From: Serratia ureilytica
Lineage (GTDB): Bacteria > Pseudomonadota > Gammaproteobacteria > Enterobacterales > Enterobacteriaceae
Direction: 5' to 3'
Assembly: GCF_013375155.1 (NCBI RefSeq)
Contig: NZ_JABXOF010000004.1
Coordinates: 124,001 to 188,000, forward strand
DNA: 64,000 nucleotides
A program made the position numbers and the translations under genes. How positions within the stretch are numbered: the stretch's first letter is position 1; the number at the start of each line of letters is the position of its first letter. This document shows, one piece after another, positions 9,721 through 18,942 of this stretch. A model generated the notes under the pieces. That model had not been told where the DNA came from and did not search any database. It saw only the letters and a program-made list of their open reading frames with translations.

Positions 9721-11400
9721 CTACCTGAACCGCGCATCCCGCGCAAACAGAAAAGCGGCTTCCCGCTGGCGAGCATCGGCTTGTGCCTGATCCCCCTGAT
9801 AGCGCAAGATCATGATCAGCGTGGCGTAGACGTTGGCGTCGATGCGGTGCTGCAGATAGGCATTGGCCCACTGCCGATAGCCGGTCAACAGGGCATCATC
9901 GCGCGTTTGGTTATAGACCAGCAGCGCGTGAGATTGCTCGTCGAAGGTTTTGCGCTCCCGGTAGATCCAGGCGGCCGGCGGCGGCATCTGCTCGATGCTG
10001 TCGATGTTGGCCAGCATAGTGCGCTCCGACTGAGTGAGCGTCATGCGCCCTTGCCAGGCGAAGGCCGCCATCACCAGCACGCCGAGCGCCGCAAGCGCCA
10101 CCGGCAGGCTCAGGGCTTTGGCGAACGGCAGCGGGCGGGGCTCGCCGGTTTGGCCGTCCAGCAGCGCCAGCAGCAGCAGAAACGCCAGCCAGTGCGGCGC
10201 AGACAGATAGAAAGGGTATTCCAGCTGAGTGTGTATCAGCATCGGCAGCAGCACCAGGAACAGGCCGACGCGCGCACCGTTCGGCTGTTCTCGATCCCGT
10301 TGCCAGGCGCTTTTCAGCAGCCGTACGCCGGCGGCAAGGACGATAGCGATACCTGCCAGCGCCGTCAGGCCGCCCTCGACCCACCACAGCAGGATTTCAT
10401 TGTGCGGATGCCCGGCGACTTCCAGCACTTCTCTCCAGGGCATTTCCTGCAGGCGAAAGTGCGCGAAGCTGTATTCAAAGCCGCCGTAGCCCCAGCCCAG
10501 CAGCGGCTTGGCCAGGATCATGGCGCCGACGTCGTGCAGCATGGTCAGGCGCGCGCTGTTGGAAAGCTCCCGTCCGATCAGGCCAGCGCGGCCATCCAGA
10601 CCGAAACCGGTGAACAGCACCGTCAGACCGATCGCGGCGCCCAGCAGCAGCGCGCCGCCGGCCCAGCGGCTTGCGGCCGGGCGTTGGTGGGCAAAGCGCC
10701 ACAGCAGCAGCGCCGCCGCCAATGCGGCCCCCAACCAGGCGGCGCGCGACTGGATCAGCACCAGCAGGGCGGAGAAAGCGGCCAGCAGCGCGAGCAGCGG
10801 GATTTGCCGCCGCGTCGGCGCAGAGTAGGGAGCCAGCAGCAGCCAGAGCGCCAAAGCCAGCCCGGTGGCGATAAAGCTGCCCAGCACGTTCGGCTGCTGA
10901 AAGACGCCGTAGACCCGGCCGCCGTTAGGGGATACCCAGGCCAGCGAGGGGGCGAACAGCTGTAAAGCCGCCAACAACGCCTGAATGCCGACGGCAAACA
11001 ACAGGCCGAACAGCAGCAGCTCGCGCTGCCGGGCGGTGACGCGCAGCTGCAGGCAGGCGACATAGAACAACCAACCGCCGAGCAGGCCGGCGCAGCGCCA
11101 CAGGGCGTCTTCGCGCCATTCGGGGCGGGTATACAGCAACGGCAGCGCCAGCAAGGCGATGCCGAGCAGCAACAGGCGTGCGGTGGGCGTGAGCGAAAGG
11201 CGGATGCGACCCAGGCAAACGGTAAACGTCACGATCAGCGTAGTAAGCGCCATGACGCCCCAGGCCAGAATGTTTTGCGGCAGCGCCAGACCGTCGCCGC
11301 CCATGTTAGGGTAATAAATCGGCAGGACCGCCGCCATCCAGATCAGCAGCAGGGGCAGCACGGCGATGGTCGCTGCGTTAGCGGGAGATTTATCGGCCAT
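9721..11400 (-). CDS. PglL/WaaL-type O-oligosaccharyltransferase (O-antigen-ligase fold membrane protein)
   Basis: A 559-residue polytopic inner-membrane protein with about 11-12 hydrophobic segments up to about residue 440, followed by a soluble C-terminal region rich in Trp, Tyr and Arg. The large periplasmic loop carries the histidine motif HPHNEILLW (His331, His333), as in PglL and WaaL enzymes that move a glycan from undecaprenyl diphosphate to a protein or lipid A core. QQPNVLGSF earlier in the chain is also typical of PglL. PglL genes are often linked to a pilin acceptor, but none is visible nearby. The acceptor is unknown, and a Wzy polymerase or lipid A-core ligase role cannot be excluded. 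Confidence 0.75.
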   Translation of the reverse strand: MADKSPANAATIAVLPLLLIWMAAVLPIYYPNMGGDGLALPQNILAWGVMALTTLIVTFTVCLGRIRLSLTPTARLLLLGIALLALPLLYTRPEWREDALWRCAGLLGGWLFYVACLQLRVTARQRELLLFGLLFAVGIQALLAALQLFAPSLAWVSPNGGRVYGVFQQPNVLGSFIATGLALALWLLLAPYSAPTRRQIPLLALLAAFSALLVLIQSRAAWLGAALAAALLLWRFAHQRPAASRWAGGALLLGAAIGLTVLFTGFGLDGRAGLIGRELSNSARLTMLHDVGAMILAKPLLGWGYGGFEYSFAHFRLQEMPWREVLEVAGHPHNEILLWWVEGGLTALAGIAIVLAAGVRLLKSAWQRDREQPNGARVGLFLVLLPMLIHTQLEYPFYLSAPHWLAFLLLLALLDGQTGEPRPLPFAKALSLPVALAALGVLVMAAFAWQGRMTLTQSERTMLANIDSIEQMPPPAAWIYRERKTFDEQSHALLVYNQTRDDALLTGYRQWANAYLQHRIDANVYATLIMILRYQGDQAQADARQREAAFLFARDARFR

Positions 11401-12094
11401 GGTTAACCTGCCAAGGCCTGATAGCGTTTATTAAATGCATGCTTTGATTATTCCCTATCCTTTATCCTGGTGTTGAAATGCGTGTAATGTTGAAATCGAA
11501 AATGTCTCACGGGAAATTTAAACCGTCTTTATGGTAAAGCGATAAATAATGTTTGCCCTGAGAATGCGCGAGGCTGTTTGCCCAAAGAAAGGTTAAGCCG
11601 TATTTTTCACTCGCAAAAGGCATTTTTGTTGTTTGCAAAAACAGACGCGCTATTTTCTCAAATCTATTGTGATTCAGTCAATTTTTAATCTTAATATTAT
11701 TTTTATTAATTAAAATCAATGCTTTGTCTGTGGTTATCGCGTGTGTGGATATCGAGGGGTATCCCGGCAATGGTCTATATTGGCAGGCAGTGTTAAGAAT
11801 AAAAGAGGTATCTGCTTGTTTAATTGATGCCGTCAGTGGCGGCGTGAGGGCGGAGATTTACTTCATCGTTTCCCATTGCTGGTTTTTAAATTCAATGTGA
11901 TTTTCATGGTTTTAATTTTATTAAGATTCTTCCTGTCTTTATCTATTTTTTTTAAATTTTCATGAAATAATTTATTATTAGGATTGTTCTGCTGCATTGG
12001 AAATAAAAGCGGTTATGACTTGAGCCTCCCGTTGCCGCGGCAGAATACGGACTAACGCGCCTGCCCAAGCGCGTTAATCTCGTCTCTTGTGCGC
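11401..12094. other. AT-rich gene-free stretch (about 0.7 kb)
   Basis: This 694-bp interval separates two leftward genes. Its composition is strikingly A+T rich compared with both flanks, with long runs such as those near 11685-11720 and 11915-11985. I see no credible reading frame, repeat unit or RNA gene. It must hold the promoter of the ligase gene and the 3' end of the nucleoside hydrolase. An inverted repeat (TAACGCGC at 12053-12060, GCGCGTTA at 12069-12076) lies just beyond the hydrolase stop and may end its transcript. The composition suggests an H-NS-bound or decayed segment. Confidence 0.6.
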
Positions 12095-13036
12095 TTACTC
12101 CACGTCGCCGATCCGCTCCAGCGCATCCACCACCAGATCCCAGAATTTATCCTGATCCAGTTTGACCGCGACCTGGGTGTGGCAGTCCGGCGGCGGCGGC
12201 GCGCGGAAGTCCGCGACCGTCATGCCCAACGTCAGGGTGCCGGTCAGCTCTATATCCACCGGCACTTTGCGCACCGACATAACGCTCGGATCGATCACAT
12301 AGGCCACTGCGCAAGGATCGTGCACCGGCGGGGCGCTGAAGCCCTGCGCCTGTTGGTACATACGGCCAAAGAATGCCAGCAGTTCGCCGACGAAGGTGGC
12401 CGGCCGGGTGCCGAGGGCGGCGATGCGTTCGCAGACTGCCGGCGTGGCCAGCGCCTGGTGGGTGAGATCCAGCCCGACCATGGTCAGCGGCCATTTTTCA
12501 TTGAACACGATGTGCGCCGCCTCGGGATCGATTTTGATATTGAACTCCGCCACCGCGCTCCAGTTGCCCACATGATAGCCGCCGCCCATCAGCACCACTT
12601 CCTTGACCCGCTCGGCAATGCGCGGCTCTTTACGCACCGCCATGGCGATATTGGTCAGGCCGCCGGTCGGCACCAGCGTCACGCTGCCGGGCGGGTGGGC
12701 CATCACGGTATCGATGATCAGATCCACCGCGTGGCGCGAGTCCAGCTGCAGGTGAGGCTCCGGCAGCACCGGGCCATCGAGGCCGGAGTCGCCGTGAATG
12801 TCGGGTGCCACTTCGATATTGCGCACCAGCGGGCGCGGGCAGCCGGCGGCGAAGGGCACGCCGGTGATATTGGCGATGCGCGCCACCGCGAGGGCGTTGC
12901 GCGTCACTTTGTCCAGCGTTTGGTTACCCACCACGGTGGTGACCGCCAGCAGGTCGATCTGCGGATTGCCCCAGGCCAGCAGCAGGGCGATGGCGTCGTC
13001 ATGCCCCGGGTCACAGTCCAGTATGATTTTTTTCAT
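12095..13036 (-). CDS. Nucleoside hydrolase, RihA/RihB-like
   Basis: Salvage enzyme that cleaves the N-glycosidic bond of ribonucleosides to free base and ribose. The 313-residue protein starts with the calcium-binding signature DCDPGHDDA (residues 6-14). It carries GNQTLDK, AEFNIKIDPEAA and the HDP motif of the inosine/uridine-preferring family. Segments such as IILDCDPGHDD, GNQTLDK and HAVDLIIDT resemble E. coli RihB more than RihA, but the substrate cannot be fixed from sequence. I chose the ATG at 13036 because AGGA lies 6 nt upstream and homologues begin with MxKKIILD; a frame extends further upstream but is not needed. Confidence 0.88.
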   Translation of the reverse strand: MKKIILDCDPGHDDAIALLLAWGNPQIDLLAVTTVVGNQTLDKVTRNALAVARIANITGVPFAAGCPRPLVRNIEVAPDIHGDSGLDGPVLPEPHLQLDSRHAVDLIIDTVMAHPPGSVTLVPTGGLTNIAMAVRKEPRIAERVKEVVLMGGGYHVGNWSAVAEFNIKIDPEAAHIVFNEKWPLTMVGLDLTHQALATPAVCERIAALGTRPATFVGELLAFFGRMYQQAQGFSAPPVHDPCAVAYVIDPSVMSVRKVPVDIELTGTLTLGMTVADFRAPPPPDCHTQVAVKLDQDKFWDLVVDALERIGDVE

Positions 13037-13243
13037 GGTTATTCCTGATGCAGGGAGAGGTGCCCGCAGCATAACGCAGCGCAGCGGCGTGGGATAATGC
13101 CGATGATGCTTTTGTTAACGGCATCAAAGCCTTGCCATTATTACGATGTAATGAAACGTAAATCCTCATCGCCGGGCTTTACCCTGGAGTTTACTCCAGG
13201 GTTTACAGTGAGCTTCAGCGTGAATGCACAGAGGAGAGGCGGG

Positions 13244-13519
13244 ATGAGCTTACTGAAAAGGTTGTTGGGGCAAGGCGGTATTAACGGCGGTCATCGGCGC
13301 GCGGGCCACGGCGGTGGCCACCATGGCAACCGCTATAGCCAGCATGGCGAACAGGGGCCGCAGTGCCCGGAATGCCGGGCCGTGAATAAGCCGGGCGCGC
13401 GTTATTGTCACCGCTGCGGCCAGCCGTTTGCTGCGGTGAGCGCCACCTGCGGACAGTGCGCCGCGCCGTTGCCGCCGGGCAGCCGCTTTTGTCCGCAGTG
13501 CGGCGGCGGTGTGCCGTGA
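13244..13519 (+). CDS. Small double zinc-ribbon protein
   Basis: A 91-residue protein with two tandem CxxC-N10-CxxC zinc ribbons (Cys41/44/55/58 and Cys69/72/83/86), preceded by a Gly/His-rich linker (residues 13-28) and a short basic N-terminus. Function unknown. Similar short zinc ribbons often sit at the N-terminus of membrane proteins, and here the next gene encodes a membrane protein and overlaps the stop codon, suggesting a split two-component arrangement. The ATG at 13244 is preferred because GAGGAGAGGCGGG precedes it. The frame is open further upstream but that segment has no family features. Confidence 0.75.
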   Translation: MSLLKRLLGQGGINGGHRRAGHGGGHHGNRYSQHGEQGPQCPECRAVNKPGARYCHRCGQPFAAVSATCGQCAAPLPPGSRFCPQCGGGVP

Positions 13520-13860
13520 ATCGGGGCGGCTGGACGGTCGCGCTGCTGCTCGGCGCCATGGCGCTGTGGACGTTGCTGGCCTGGGGCGTATCCGGCCTGC
13601 TGACCTGGCTGCCGACGTTGGCGGAGGCGGCCGGAAACGCAACGTTGCCGGTGAACGGTGCGCTGAGCCTGGTGCCGCAGACGGTGTTGGACACTTGGCT
13701 GCCGTGGCTGAAACAGCTGGGCAGCGGGCTGGCGAGCTATTTTCCTCTGCTGCTGGCCTGGGCGGGCTACGCCGTCTGGCTGCTGTGGGGCATCGGCATG
13801 TTGGCGCTGATGCTGCTGGCCGCGCTGGCGCGCCGCTATTTAAGCGCTGCTCAGCGATAA
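13516..13860 (+). CDS. Small two-helix membrane protein, unknown function
   Basis: 114 residues starting at a GTG that overlaps the zinc-ribbon stop (GTGA), which implies translational coupling. Two strong hydrophobic segments (about residues 7-30 and 75-103) flank a region of about 45 residues containing two Trp-rich patches (LLTWLPTLAEAA and DTWLPWLKQL). No known domain recognised. The most likely model is a membrane partner for the zinc-ribbon protein. The last 10 nt overlap the 3' end of convergent aaeR. Confidence 0.65.
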   Translation: MNRGGWTVALLLGAMALWTLLAWGVSGLLTWLPTLAEAAGNATLPVNGALSLVPQTVLDTWLPWLKQLGSGLASYFPLLLAWAGYAVWLLWGIGMLALMLLAALARRYLSAAQR

Positions 13861-14762
13861 CCCTGATAGACCGCCGCTACGCGTTCGAAATAGTCGGTTA
13901 AATAGTTGATGCACACCTGTACCTTCAGCGGCAGTTTGTCCTTCTCGGTATAGAGCGCGTAGATCGGCCGCGGATCCGAATGGTAGCTTTTGAACAGGAT
14001 CTCGATCTCGCCGCGTTTGATCTCTTCGATCACCCACATCAGCGGGGCGTAGGCGATGCCGGCGCCGTTTTTCAGCCAACGGATCATGGTGGAGGAGTCG
14101 TTGGTGACGAAGCGCCCCTGCGGGGAAATGCGCGTGGTGATGCCTTCCGGCGACATCAGTTCGAATTCGCTGTCGGGCCGCACGCTGTACTCCAGCCAGG
14201 AAAAGTTGACCATGTCGCTCGGCTTCTGCGGCGTGCCGTGCTGGCTCAGGTAGCTTTTGGCGGCGCACACCACCATCGGCATCTGCCCCAGGCGGCGCGA
14301 GAACAGACTCGAGTCTTGCAGCGCGCCGGTGCGGATCACCAGATCCAGACCGTCGGTGATCAGATCCGGCGCCGGTATACCGGTCACCAGGTTGACCGTC
14401 AGACCCGGGTACTCTTTCATCATCTCGGCGGTCATGTTCGCCAGCACGTTTTGCGCCATGGTGGACGAGCTGCCGATGCGCAGCGTGCCGGCGGGCGTAT
14501 TGTTAAACGCGTACAGCTGCTCATGCACTTCGCTGACTTCCTGCAGCATGCGTCGGCAGCCCTGATAGTAAATCTTGCCGGCCTCGGTCAGGCCGATGCT
14601 GCGCGTGCTGCGGTTCAACAGCTTGACCTGCAGCTCATTTTCCAGTTTCGAGACGGTTTGGCTGATCGATGAAACGCTCATGTCGAGTTGGCGCGCGGCC
14701 GCGGTAAACGACCCGAACTCAACCACTTTGGCGAATACCGACATGCGTTTTAATCTTTCCAT
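13851..14762 (-). CDS. aaeR: AaeR, LysR-type activator of aaeXAB
   Basis: LysR-family regulator, 303 residues: N-terminal winged helix-turn-helix (about 1-60, FTAAARQLDMSVSSISQTVSKLE) and a C-terminal effector-binding domain (about 90-295). It aligns closely to E. coli AaeR throughout (MERLKRMSVFAKVVEFGSF, LVTGIPAPDLI, LYTEKDKLPLKVQV). In E. coli it responds to aromatic carboxylic acids such as p-hydroxybenzoate and activates the divergent aaeXAB operon, which is present here. A CRP-like site lies just upstream of the ATG. Confidence 0.95.
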   Translation of the reverse strand: MERLKRMSVFAKVVEFGSFTAAARQLDMSVSSISQTVSKLENELQVKLLNRSTRSIGLTEAGKIYYQGCRRMLQEVSEVHEQLYAFNNTPAGTLRIGSSSTMAQNVLANMTAEMMKEYPGLTVNLVTGIPAPDLITDGLDLVIRTGALQDSSLFSRRLGQMPMVVCAAKSYLSQHGTPQKPSDMVNFSWLEYSVRPDSEFELMSPEGITTRISPQGRFVTNDSSTMIRWLKNGAGIAYAPLMWVIEEIKRGEIEILFKSYHSDPRPIYALYTEKDKLPLKVQVCINYLTDYFERVAAVYQGYR

Positions 14763-14780
14763 TATTCACTCTGGCTTAAA

Positions 14781-14796
14781 AGTGATTTAGATCACA
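14781..14796. promoter_or_regulatory. Candidate CRP-binding site upstream of aaeR
   Basis: AGTGATTTAGATCACA matches nine of the ten conserved positions of the CRP half-sites (TGTGA-N6-TCACA). It ends about 19 bp before the aaeR start, so it would sit on or next to the aaeR promoter and could link aromatic-acid efflux to carbon status. Identification is by consensus only. Confidence 0.6.
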
Positions 14797-15076
14797 GATT
14801 GTTGATGCCTTGATAGTAAGCAGGCTAATATAACGTGGTCGGGTGAATAGACCTCACCAACGTGCGAGAGCGAGCGGCGACGTCATCCTGCCGCTCCTCC
14901 GGCACCCTCGCAATCCCTGTCGTGGATGTCTGCCCCAAAGTTTAACCTTTTTTCGGGTTCGTGACCTGGACAAGCTGCCTGGTCAAGATTTGTGGCGCGC
15001 GCACGCTAAAATGTAAAGAGAATGTGAATGGCGAGACCTGTCTTTCCCCGGCGCAGTGAACAATAAGGAAAAAGTG
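14797..15076. other. aaeR-aaeX divergent control region
   Basis: The intergenic region between divergent aaeR and aaeX (14763-15076, 314 bp in all) holds the CRP-like site at its left end. LysR regulators usually bind T-N11-A palindromes in such a region, but no single site stands out. There is no open frame of interest. A GGAAAAAGTG ribosome-binding region ends it just before aaeX. Confidence 0.55.
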
Positions 15077-15280
15077 ATGAGTTTGCTTCCGGTTATGGTC
15101 ATCTTCGGACTGTCGTTTCCGCCGGTGTTTTTCGAGCTGCTGGTGTCGCTGGCGCTGTTTTTTCTCTTGCGCCGCCTGCTGCAGCCGACCGGGATTTACG
15201 ATTTTGTCTGGCATCCGGCGCTGTTTAATACCGCGCTGTATTGCTGCTTGTTTTATCTGATTTCGTGTCTTTTTGTTTGA
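15077..15280 (+). CDS. aaeX: AaeX, small membrane protein of the aae efflux operon
   Basis: A 67-residue protein with two membrane helices, nearly identical in its second half to E. coli AaeX ([27 protein letters not shown]). The start is the ATG at 15077 following AAGGAA, giving exactly the E. coli length; an in-frame extension to 15056 is unnecessary. Function in the efflux pump is not known in detail. aaeA begins 7 nt downstream. Confidence 0.92.
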   Translation: MSLLPVMVIFGLSFPPVFFELLVSLALFFLLRRLLQPTGIYDFVWHPALFNTALYCCLFYLISCLFV

Positions 15281-15287
15281 GGTCGCT

Positions 15288-16223
15288 GTGAAAAATTTTT
15301 CGATAAAAATAACCCGAATCGCGATCACTTTGATTCTTGTGCTGCTGGGCATTGCCGCGGTATTCAAGGCCTGGGTGTTCTACACCGAGTCGCCGTGGAC
15401 GCGTGACGCCAAGTTTACCGCCGACGTGGTGGCGATCGCGCCGGACGTCAGCGGCCTGCTGACCGACGTGCCGGTGGTGGACAACCAACTGGTCAAGAAA
15501 GGCCAGGTGCTGTTCGTGGTCGATCGGCCGCGTTATGAGCAGGCCTTGGCGGAAGCCGGCGCCGACGTCGCCTACTATCAGACGCTGGCGGCGGAAAAAC
15601 GGCGTGAGGCCGGCCGCCGCGTGAAGTTGGGCGTGCAGGCGATGTCGCAGGAAGAGATTGACCAGTCGAACAACTCGCTGCAGACCGTGCAGCACCAGCT
15701 GGCGAAGGCCATTGCGGCTCGCGAGCTGGCGCAGTTGGATCTGGAGCGCACCACGGTGCGCGCCCCGGCCGATGGCTGGATCACCAACCTCAACGTACAC
15801 GCCGGTGAATACATCACCCGCGGGTCGGTCGCGGTGGCGCTGGTGAAGAAAGATTCCTTCTACATCCTGGCGTACCTGGAAGAGACCAAGCTGAACGGCC
15901 TGAATAAGGGCGATCGCGCGGAGATTACCCCGCTCGGCAGCAACCGCATCATGCACGGCACCGTCGATAGCGTGGCGGCGGCGGTGAACAACAGCAGCAG
16001 CACGGTGAACAACAAAGGGTTGGCCTCGATCGACAGCAACCTGGAGTGGGTGCGCCTGGCGCAGCGCGTGCCGGTGAAGATCCTGCTGGACGCCAAGGAC
16101 CAACAGCATCCGTACCCGGCCGGCACCACCGCCACCGTGGTGATCGTCGGTAAGAACGATCGCAATGCCGACAGCGGCTCGCCTTTTGTGCGCCTGATGC
16201 ACCGGCTGCGTGAGTTCGGCTAA
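15288..16223 (+). CDS. aaeA: AaeA, aromatic carboxylic acid efflux membrane-fusion protein
   Basis: Periplasmic adaptor of the AaeAB efflux pump, 311 residues. It has one N-terminal membrane anchor (about 10-30), a biotinyl-lipoyl-like hairpin with coiled-coil arms (about 45-190, [11 protein letters not shown]...[13 protein letters not shown]) and a C-terminal beta-barrel. It aligns end to end with E. coli AaeA including the final HRLREFG. The GTG at 15288 is chosen because it matches the E. coli N-terminus and spacing from aaeX. The stop overlaps the aaeB start by one base (TAATG). Confidence 0.95.
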   Translation: MKNFSIKITRIAITLILVLLGIAAVFKAWVFYTESPWTRDAKFTADVVAIAPDVSGLLTDVPVVDNQLVKKGQVLFVVDRPRYEQALAEAGADVAYYQTLAAEKRREAGRRVKLGVQAMSQEEIDQSNNSLQTVQHQLAKAIAARELAQLDLERTTVRAPADGWITNLNVHAGEYITRGSVAVALVKKDSFYILAYLEETKLNGLNKGDRAEITPLGSNRIMHGTVDSVAAAVNNSSSTVNNKGLASIDSNLEWVRLAQRVPVKILLDAKDQQHPYPAGTTATVVIVGKNDRNADSGSPFVRLMHRLREFG

Positions 16224-18190
16224 TGAGCAGCCCAACCTTTATCCGGCTGAGATTTGCCTTCAAACTCAGCTTCGCGATTGTGTTTGCGCTGTTCGTCGGC
16301 TTCCATCTCAATCTGGAAACCCCGCGCTGGTCGGCGATGACCGCCGCCATCGTCGCCGCCGGCCCGGCCTTTGCCGCCGGCGGTGAACCCTTCTCCGGCG
16401 CCATTCGCCATCGCGGCTGGCTGCGCATCATCGGCACCTTTATCGGCTGCTTCGTCGGCCTGCTCATCATCATCACCACCGCCCGCGCGCCGGTAGTGAT
16501 GCTGATGCTGTGCTGCATGTGGGCCGGTTTCTGCACCTGGCTCTCTTCGCTTATCAAGGTGGAGAACTCCTACGCTTGGGGGCTGGCCGGCTATACCGCG
16601 CTGATCATCATCGTGACGGTCGCCACCAGCGAGGCCCACCTGCTGGAAGCGCCGCAGTTCGCCATCGAGCGTTGCAGCGAGATCGTGCTGGGGATCGTCA
16701 GCGCCGTGTTGGCCGATCTGCTGTTTTCGCCGCGTTCGATCAAGCAGGACATCGATCGGGCGGTGGATAAGCTGCTGGTGGATCAATACCGCCTGATGCA
16801 GATGTGCATCAGCCATGCCGATAAAGAGGACATCGACCGCGCCTGGAGCAATCTGGTGAAGAGCACCACGGCGCTGGACGGCATGCGCAACAACCTGATG
16901 ATGGAATCCTCGCGCTGGCAGAAGGTCAACCGACGGGTGAAAGCGCTGCATACCCTGTCGCTGACGCTGATCACCCAGGCCTGTGAAACCTATCTGATCT
17001 TGTTGAATCACCCGCAGGCGCTGAAAGAAAGTTTGCGGGAACAGCTGATGGTTCCGGCGGAGACCCCGCAGGAGATCCACAAGCGCATGAAGCTGTTGCG
17101 TCAGGTGCTGACCACGCATCGCTCCGAGGAAACGCTGCCGACCATCACCGGCTGGGTCGGCGCGGCGACGCGCTACCTGCTGCTGTCGAAAGGCGTGCAC
17201 ACCAACTGCAGCATCAGCGCGGTGGAAGAGGGCGTCTTGAGCAACGAAACCGTGGTCAAGCCGACCTCGGCGGAAGGGCATCACGCGATGATCAACGGCC
17301 TGCGCACCTTTGTGGCGACGGCCTTCGGCTGCCTGCTGTGGCTGTGGACCGGCTGGACGTCCGGCAGCGGTTTTATGGTGATCATTGCGGTGATCACCTC
17401 GCTGGCGATGCGCACCCCGGCGCCGCGCATGGTGGCGATGGATTTCGTGCTGGGCATGCTGGCGGCAATCCCGGTCGGTTCTCTGTTCTTCATGGTGATC
17501 CTGCCGGCGACCCAGCAGAGCATTTTGCTGCTGTGTCTCAGCCTTGGCCTGCTGGCGTTTTTCATCGGCATCGAGGTGCAGAAGCGGCGGCTCGGTTCGC
17601 TGGGGCTGTTGGCGGGGACCATCAACATTCTGGTGCTGAGCAACCCGATGGAGTTCAACGTGACCCAGTTTCTCGACGGGGCGCTGGGCCAGTTCCTCGG
17701 CAGCTGCGTCGGGCTGATGGTGCTGCTGCTGATCCGCGATAATTCGCGCGAACGCACCGGCCGCACGTTGCTCAACCAGTTTGTCAGCAGCGCGGTGTCG
17801 GCGCTGACCACCAAGGCGGCGCGCCGTCGGCAAAACCACCTGCCCGCGCTGTATCAGCAGCTTAATCAGCTGCTGATGATGTTCCCGAACGACATCGCCA
17901 AGTATCGTCTGGCGCTGAACCTGATCATCGCCCACCAGCGCATGCAGCGAGCGGAAATTCCGGCCAGCGAAGAGCTGTCGGCCTTCCACCGCCAGATCCG
18001 CAGCACCGCCGATCGGGTGGTCTCCGCCAAGAACGACGTCAAGCGCGCCTATTACTACGATCGCTTGCTGGGCGAAATGAACGAGTACCAACAGAAGCTG
18101 GTCGACAATCAGGCGCCGCTCAGCGTCACTGGGCCGGTGAAACGCCTGGCCGACATGCTGCACCGCTACCGCCACGCCTTGATCGATTGA
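16223..18190 (+). CDS. aaeB: AaeB, aromatic carboxylic acid efflux pump subunit
   Basis: Inner-membrane transporter of the FUSC/aromatic acid exporter family, 655 residues (E. coli 655). It has two clusters of membrane helices (about 15-170 and 365-510), each followed by a long cytoplasmic helical region. With AaeA it exports p-hydroxybenzoate and related aromatic acids, acting as a metabolic relief valve. Translation is coupled to aaeA by the one-base overlap. The opposite strand is open for over 640 codons but encodes only low-complexity His/Gln/Arg-rich sequence and is rejected. Confidence 0.95.
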   Translation: MSSPTFIRLRFAFKLSFAIVFALFVGFHLNLETPRWSAMTAAIVAAGPAFAAGGEPFSGAIRHRGWLRIIGTFIGCFVGLLIIITTARAPVVMLMLCCMWAGFCTWLSSLIKVENSYAWGLAGYTALIIIVTVATSEAHLLEAPQFAIERCSEIVLGIVSAVLADLLFSPRSIKQDIDRAVDKLLVDQYRLMQMCISHADKEDIDRAWSNLVKSTTALDGMRNNLMMESSRWQKVNRRVKALHTLSLTLITQACETYLILLNHPQALKESLREQLMVPAETPQEIHKRMKLLRQVLTTHRSEETLPTITGWVGAATRYLLLSKGVHTNCSISAVEEGVLSNETVVKPTSAEGHHAMINGLRTFVATAFGCLLWLWTGWTSGSGFMVIIAVITSLAMRTPAPRMVAMDFVLGMLAAIPVGSLFFMVILPATQQSILLLCLSLGLLAFFIGIEVQKRRLGSLGLLAGTINILVLSNPMEFNVTQFLDGALGQFLGSCVGLMVLLLIRDNSRERTGRTLLNQFVSSAVSALTTKAARRRQNHLPALYQQLNQLLMMFPNDIAKYRLALNLIIAHQRMQRAEIPASEELSAFHRQIRSTADRVVSAKNDVKRAYYYDRLLGEMNEYQQKLVDNQAPLSVTGPVKRLADMLHRYRHALID

Positions 18191-18342
18191 TGCGTTCCCT
18201 CCTGTTGCGCCGCGCTGTGCGGCGCCTTCCCTGACTATACTGTAAGCAGTCGTTGTTCGGCGGGCCGTCTCAGAGCAGGCGGCTCGTTTTCAGAGAGACT
18301 CCGAGTGCCAGAACGGCTGGAAAGTGGCATCATTGACATGAA

Positions 18343-18400
18343 TGGATGAAACCCTCACCGCCGCGAAAACGCAACGTGTCGGTCATCTTAGTTTCATCCA
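18343..18400. repeat. 10-bp inverted repeat upstream of the barnase-like gene
   Basis: Perfect arms TGGATGAAAC (18343-18352) and GTTTCATCCA (18391-18400) with a 38-bp spacer, about 70 bp before the RNase start. The 9-mer GGATGAAAC recurs at 19237-19245, just behind the barstar gene. It could be an operator, an RNA hairpin, or a border motif. The rest of the 279-bp gap after aaeB shows nothing else I can identify. Confidence 0.5.
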
Positions 18401-18469
18401 GGTCGACTATATACCTAACTAGCCTGGGGGAGCTGCGGCGCCTCCGGCGGCATAATTTCAGGGAATGTC

Positions 18470-18937
18470 ATGAACAAGCGGATTCTGTTGGCGATTGTCA
18501 TCGCCGTGGTCATCGCCGTCTTCAGCGCGTTGCGCGGCAACGAGCACCGTGCGATTGGCGGCAATGCGGCGGTGGTGCAAGCGCCGGCGGGGCAGCAACA
18601 GAGCATCGATCGGCTCACGCAGCAGCAAACGGTGGTGAGTTACCTGCAGCAGCATCAGCGGCTGCCGGATTATTACATCACCAAGAAGCAGGCGCGCGAG
18701 CAGGGCTGGGACCCGCGCTCAGGCAACCTCTGTTCGGTATTGCCGGGCAAGGCGATTGGCGGCGATCGATTTTCTAACCGTGAAGGGCAACTGCCGAGCG
18801 CCGGCGGCCGGGTCTGGCGTGAAGCGGACATCAATTACCAGTGTGGCCGGCGCGGCGCCGATCGCCTGCTGTATTCGAGCGACGGTCTGATCTTCGTCTC
18901 GCGTGACCATTACAAAAACTTCATTCGTGTGGAGTGA
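18470..18937 (+). CDS. Membrane-anchored barnase-family ribonuclease
   Basis: Guanyl-preferring ribonuclease of the barnase family, 155 residues. Residues 4-20 form an N-terminal signal or anchor, and a Gln/Ala-rich linker precedes the RNase fold (about 47-155). All barnase catalytic and substrate residues have counterparts: Lys72 (YITKKQA), Arg104 (FSNREGQLP), Glu118 (WREADINY), Arg132 (DRLLYSS) and His147 (RDHY). Cys88 and Cys125, absent from barnase, could form a stabilising disulfide outside the cytoplasm. The barstar gene overlaps or abuts the stop. E. coli keeps only the barstar-like YhcO, so this locus retains the full pair. It should be an exported or periplasmic RNase. Confidence 0.88.
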   Translation: MNKRILLAIVIAVVIAVFSALRGNEHRAIGGNAAVVQAPAGQQQSIDRLTQQQTVVSYLQQHQRLPDYYITKKQAREQGWDPRSGNLCSVLPGKAIGGDRFSNREGQLPSAGGRVWREADINYQCGRRGADRLLYSSDGLIFVSRDHYKNFIRVE

Positions 18938-18942
18938 GTTTG

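Noticed and set aside
13097-13243. Longer N-terminus for the zinc-ribbon protein
   Set aside because: The upstream extension has no conserved features, while a strong GAGGAG site marks ATG 13244.
16220-18175. Antisense open frame of about 650 codons opposite aaeB
   Set aside because: Low-complexity sequence, no family resemblance; aaeB on the other strand matches E. coli along its full length.
18346-18777. Alternative open frame across the start of the barnase-like gene
   Set aside because: Overlaps the RNase in another frame and lacks a ribosome-binding site and family features.
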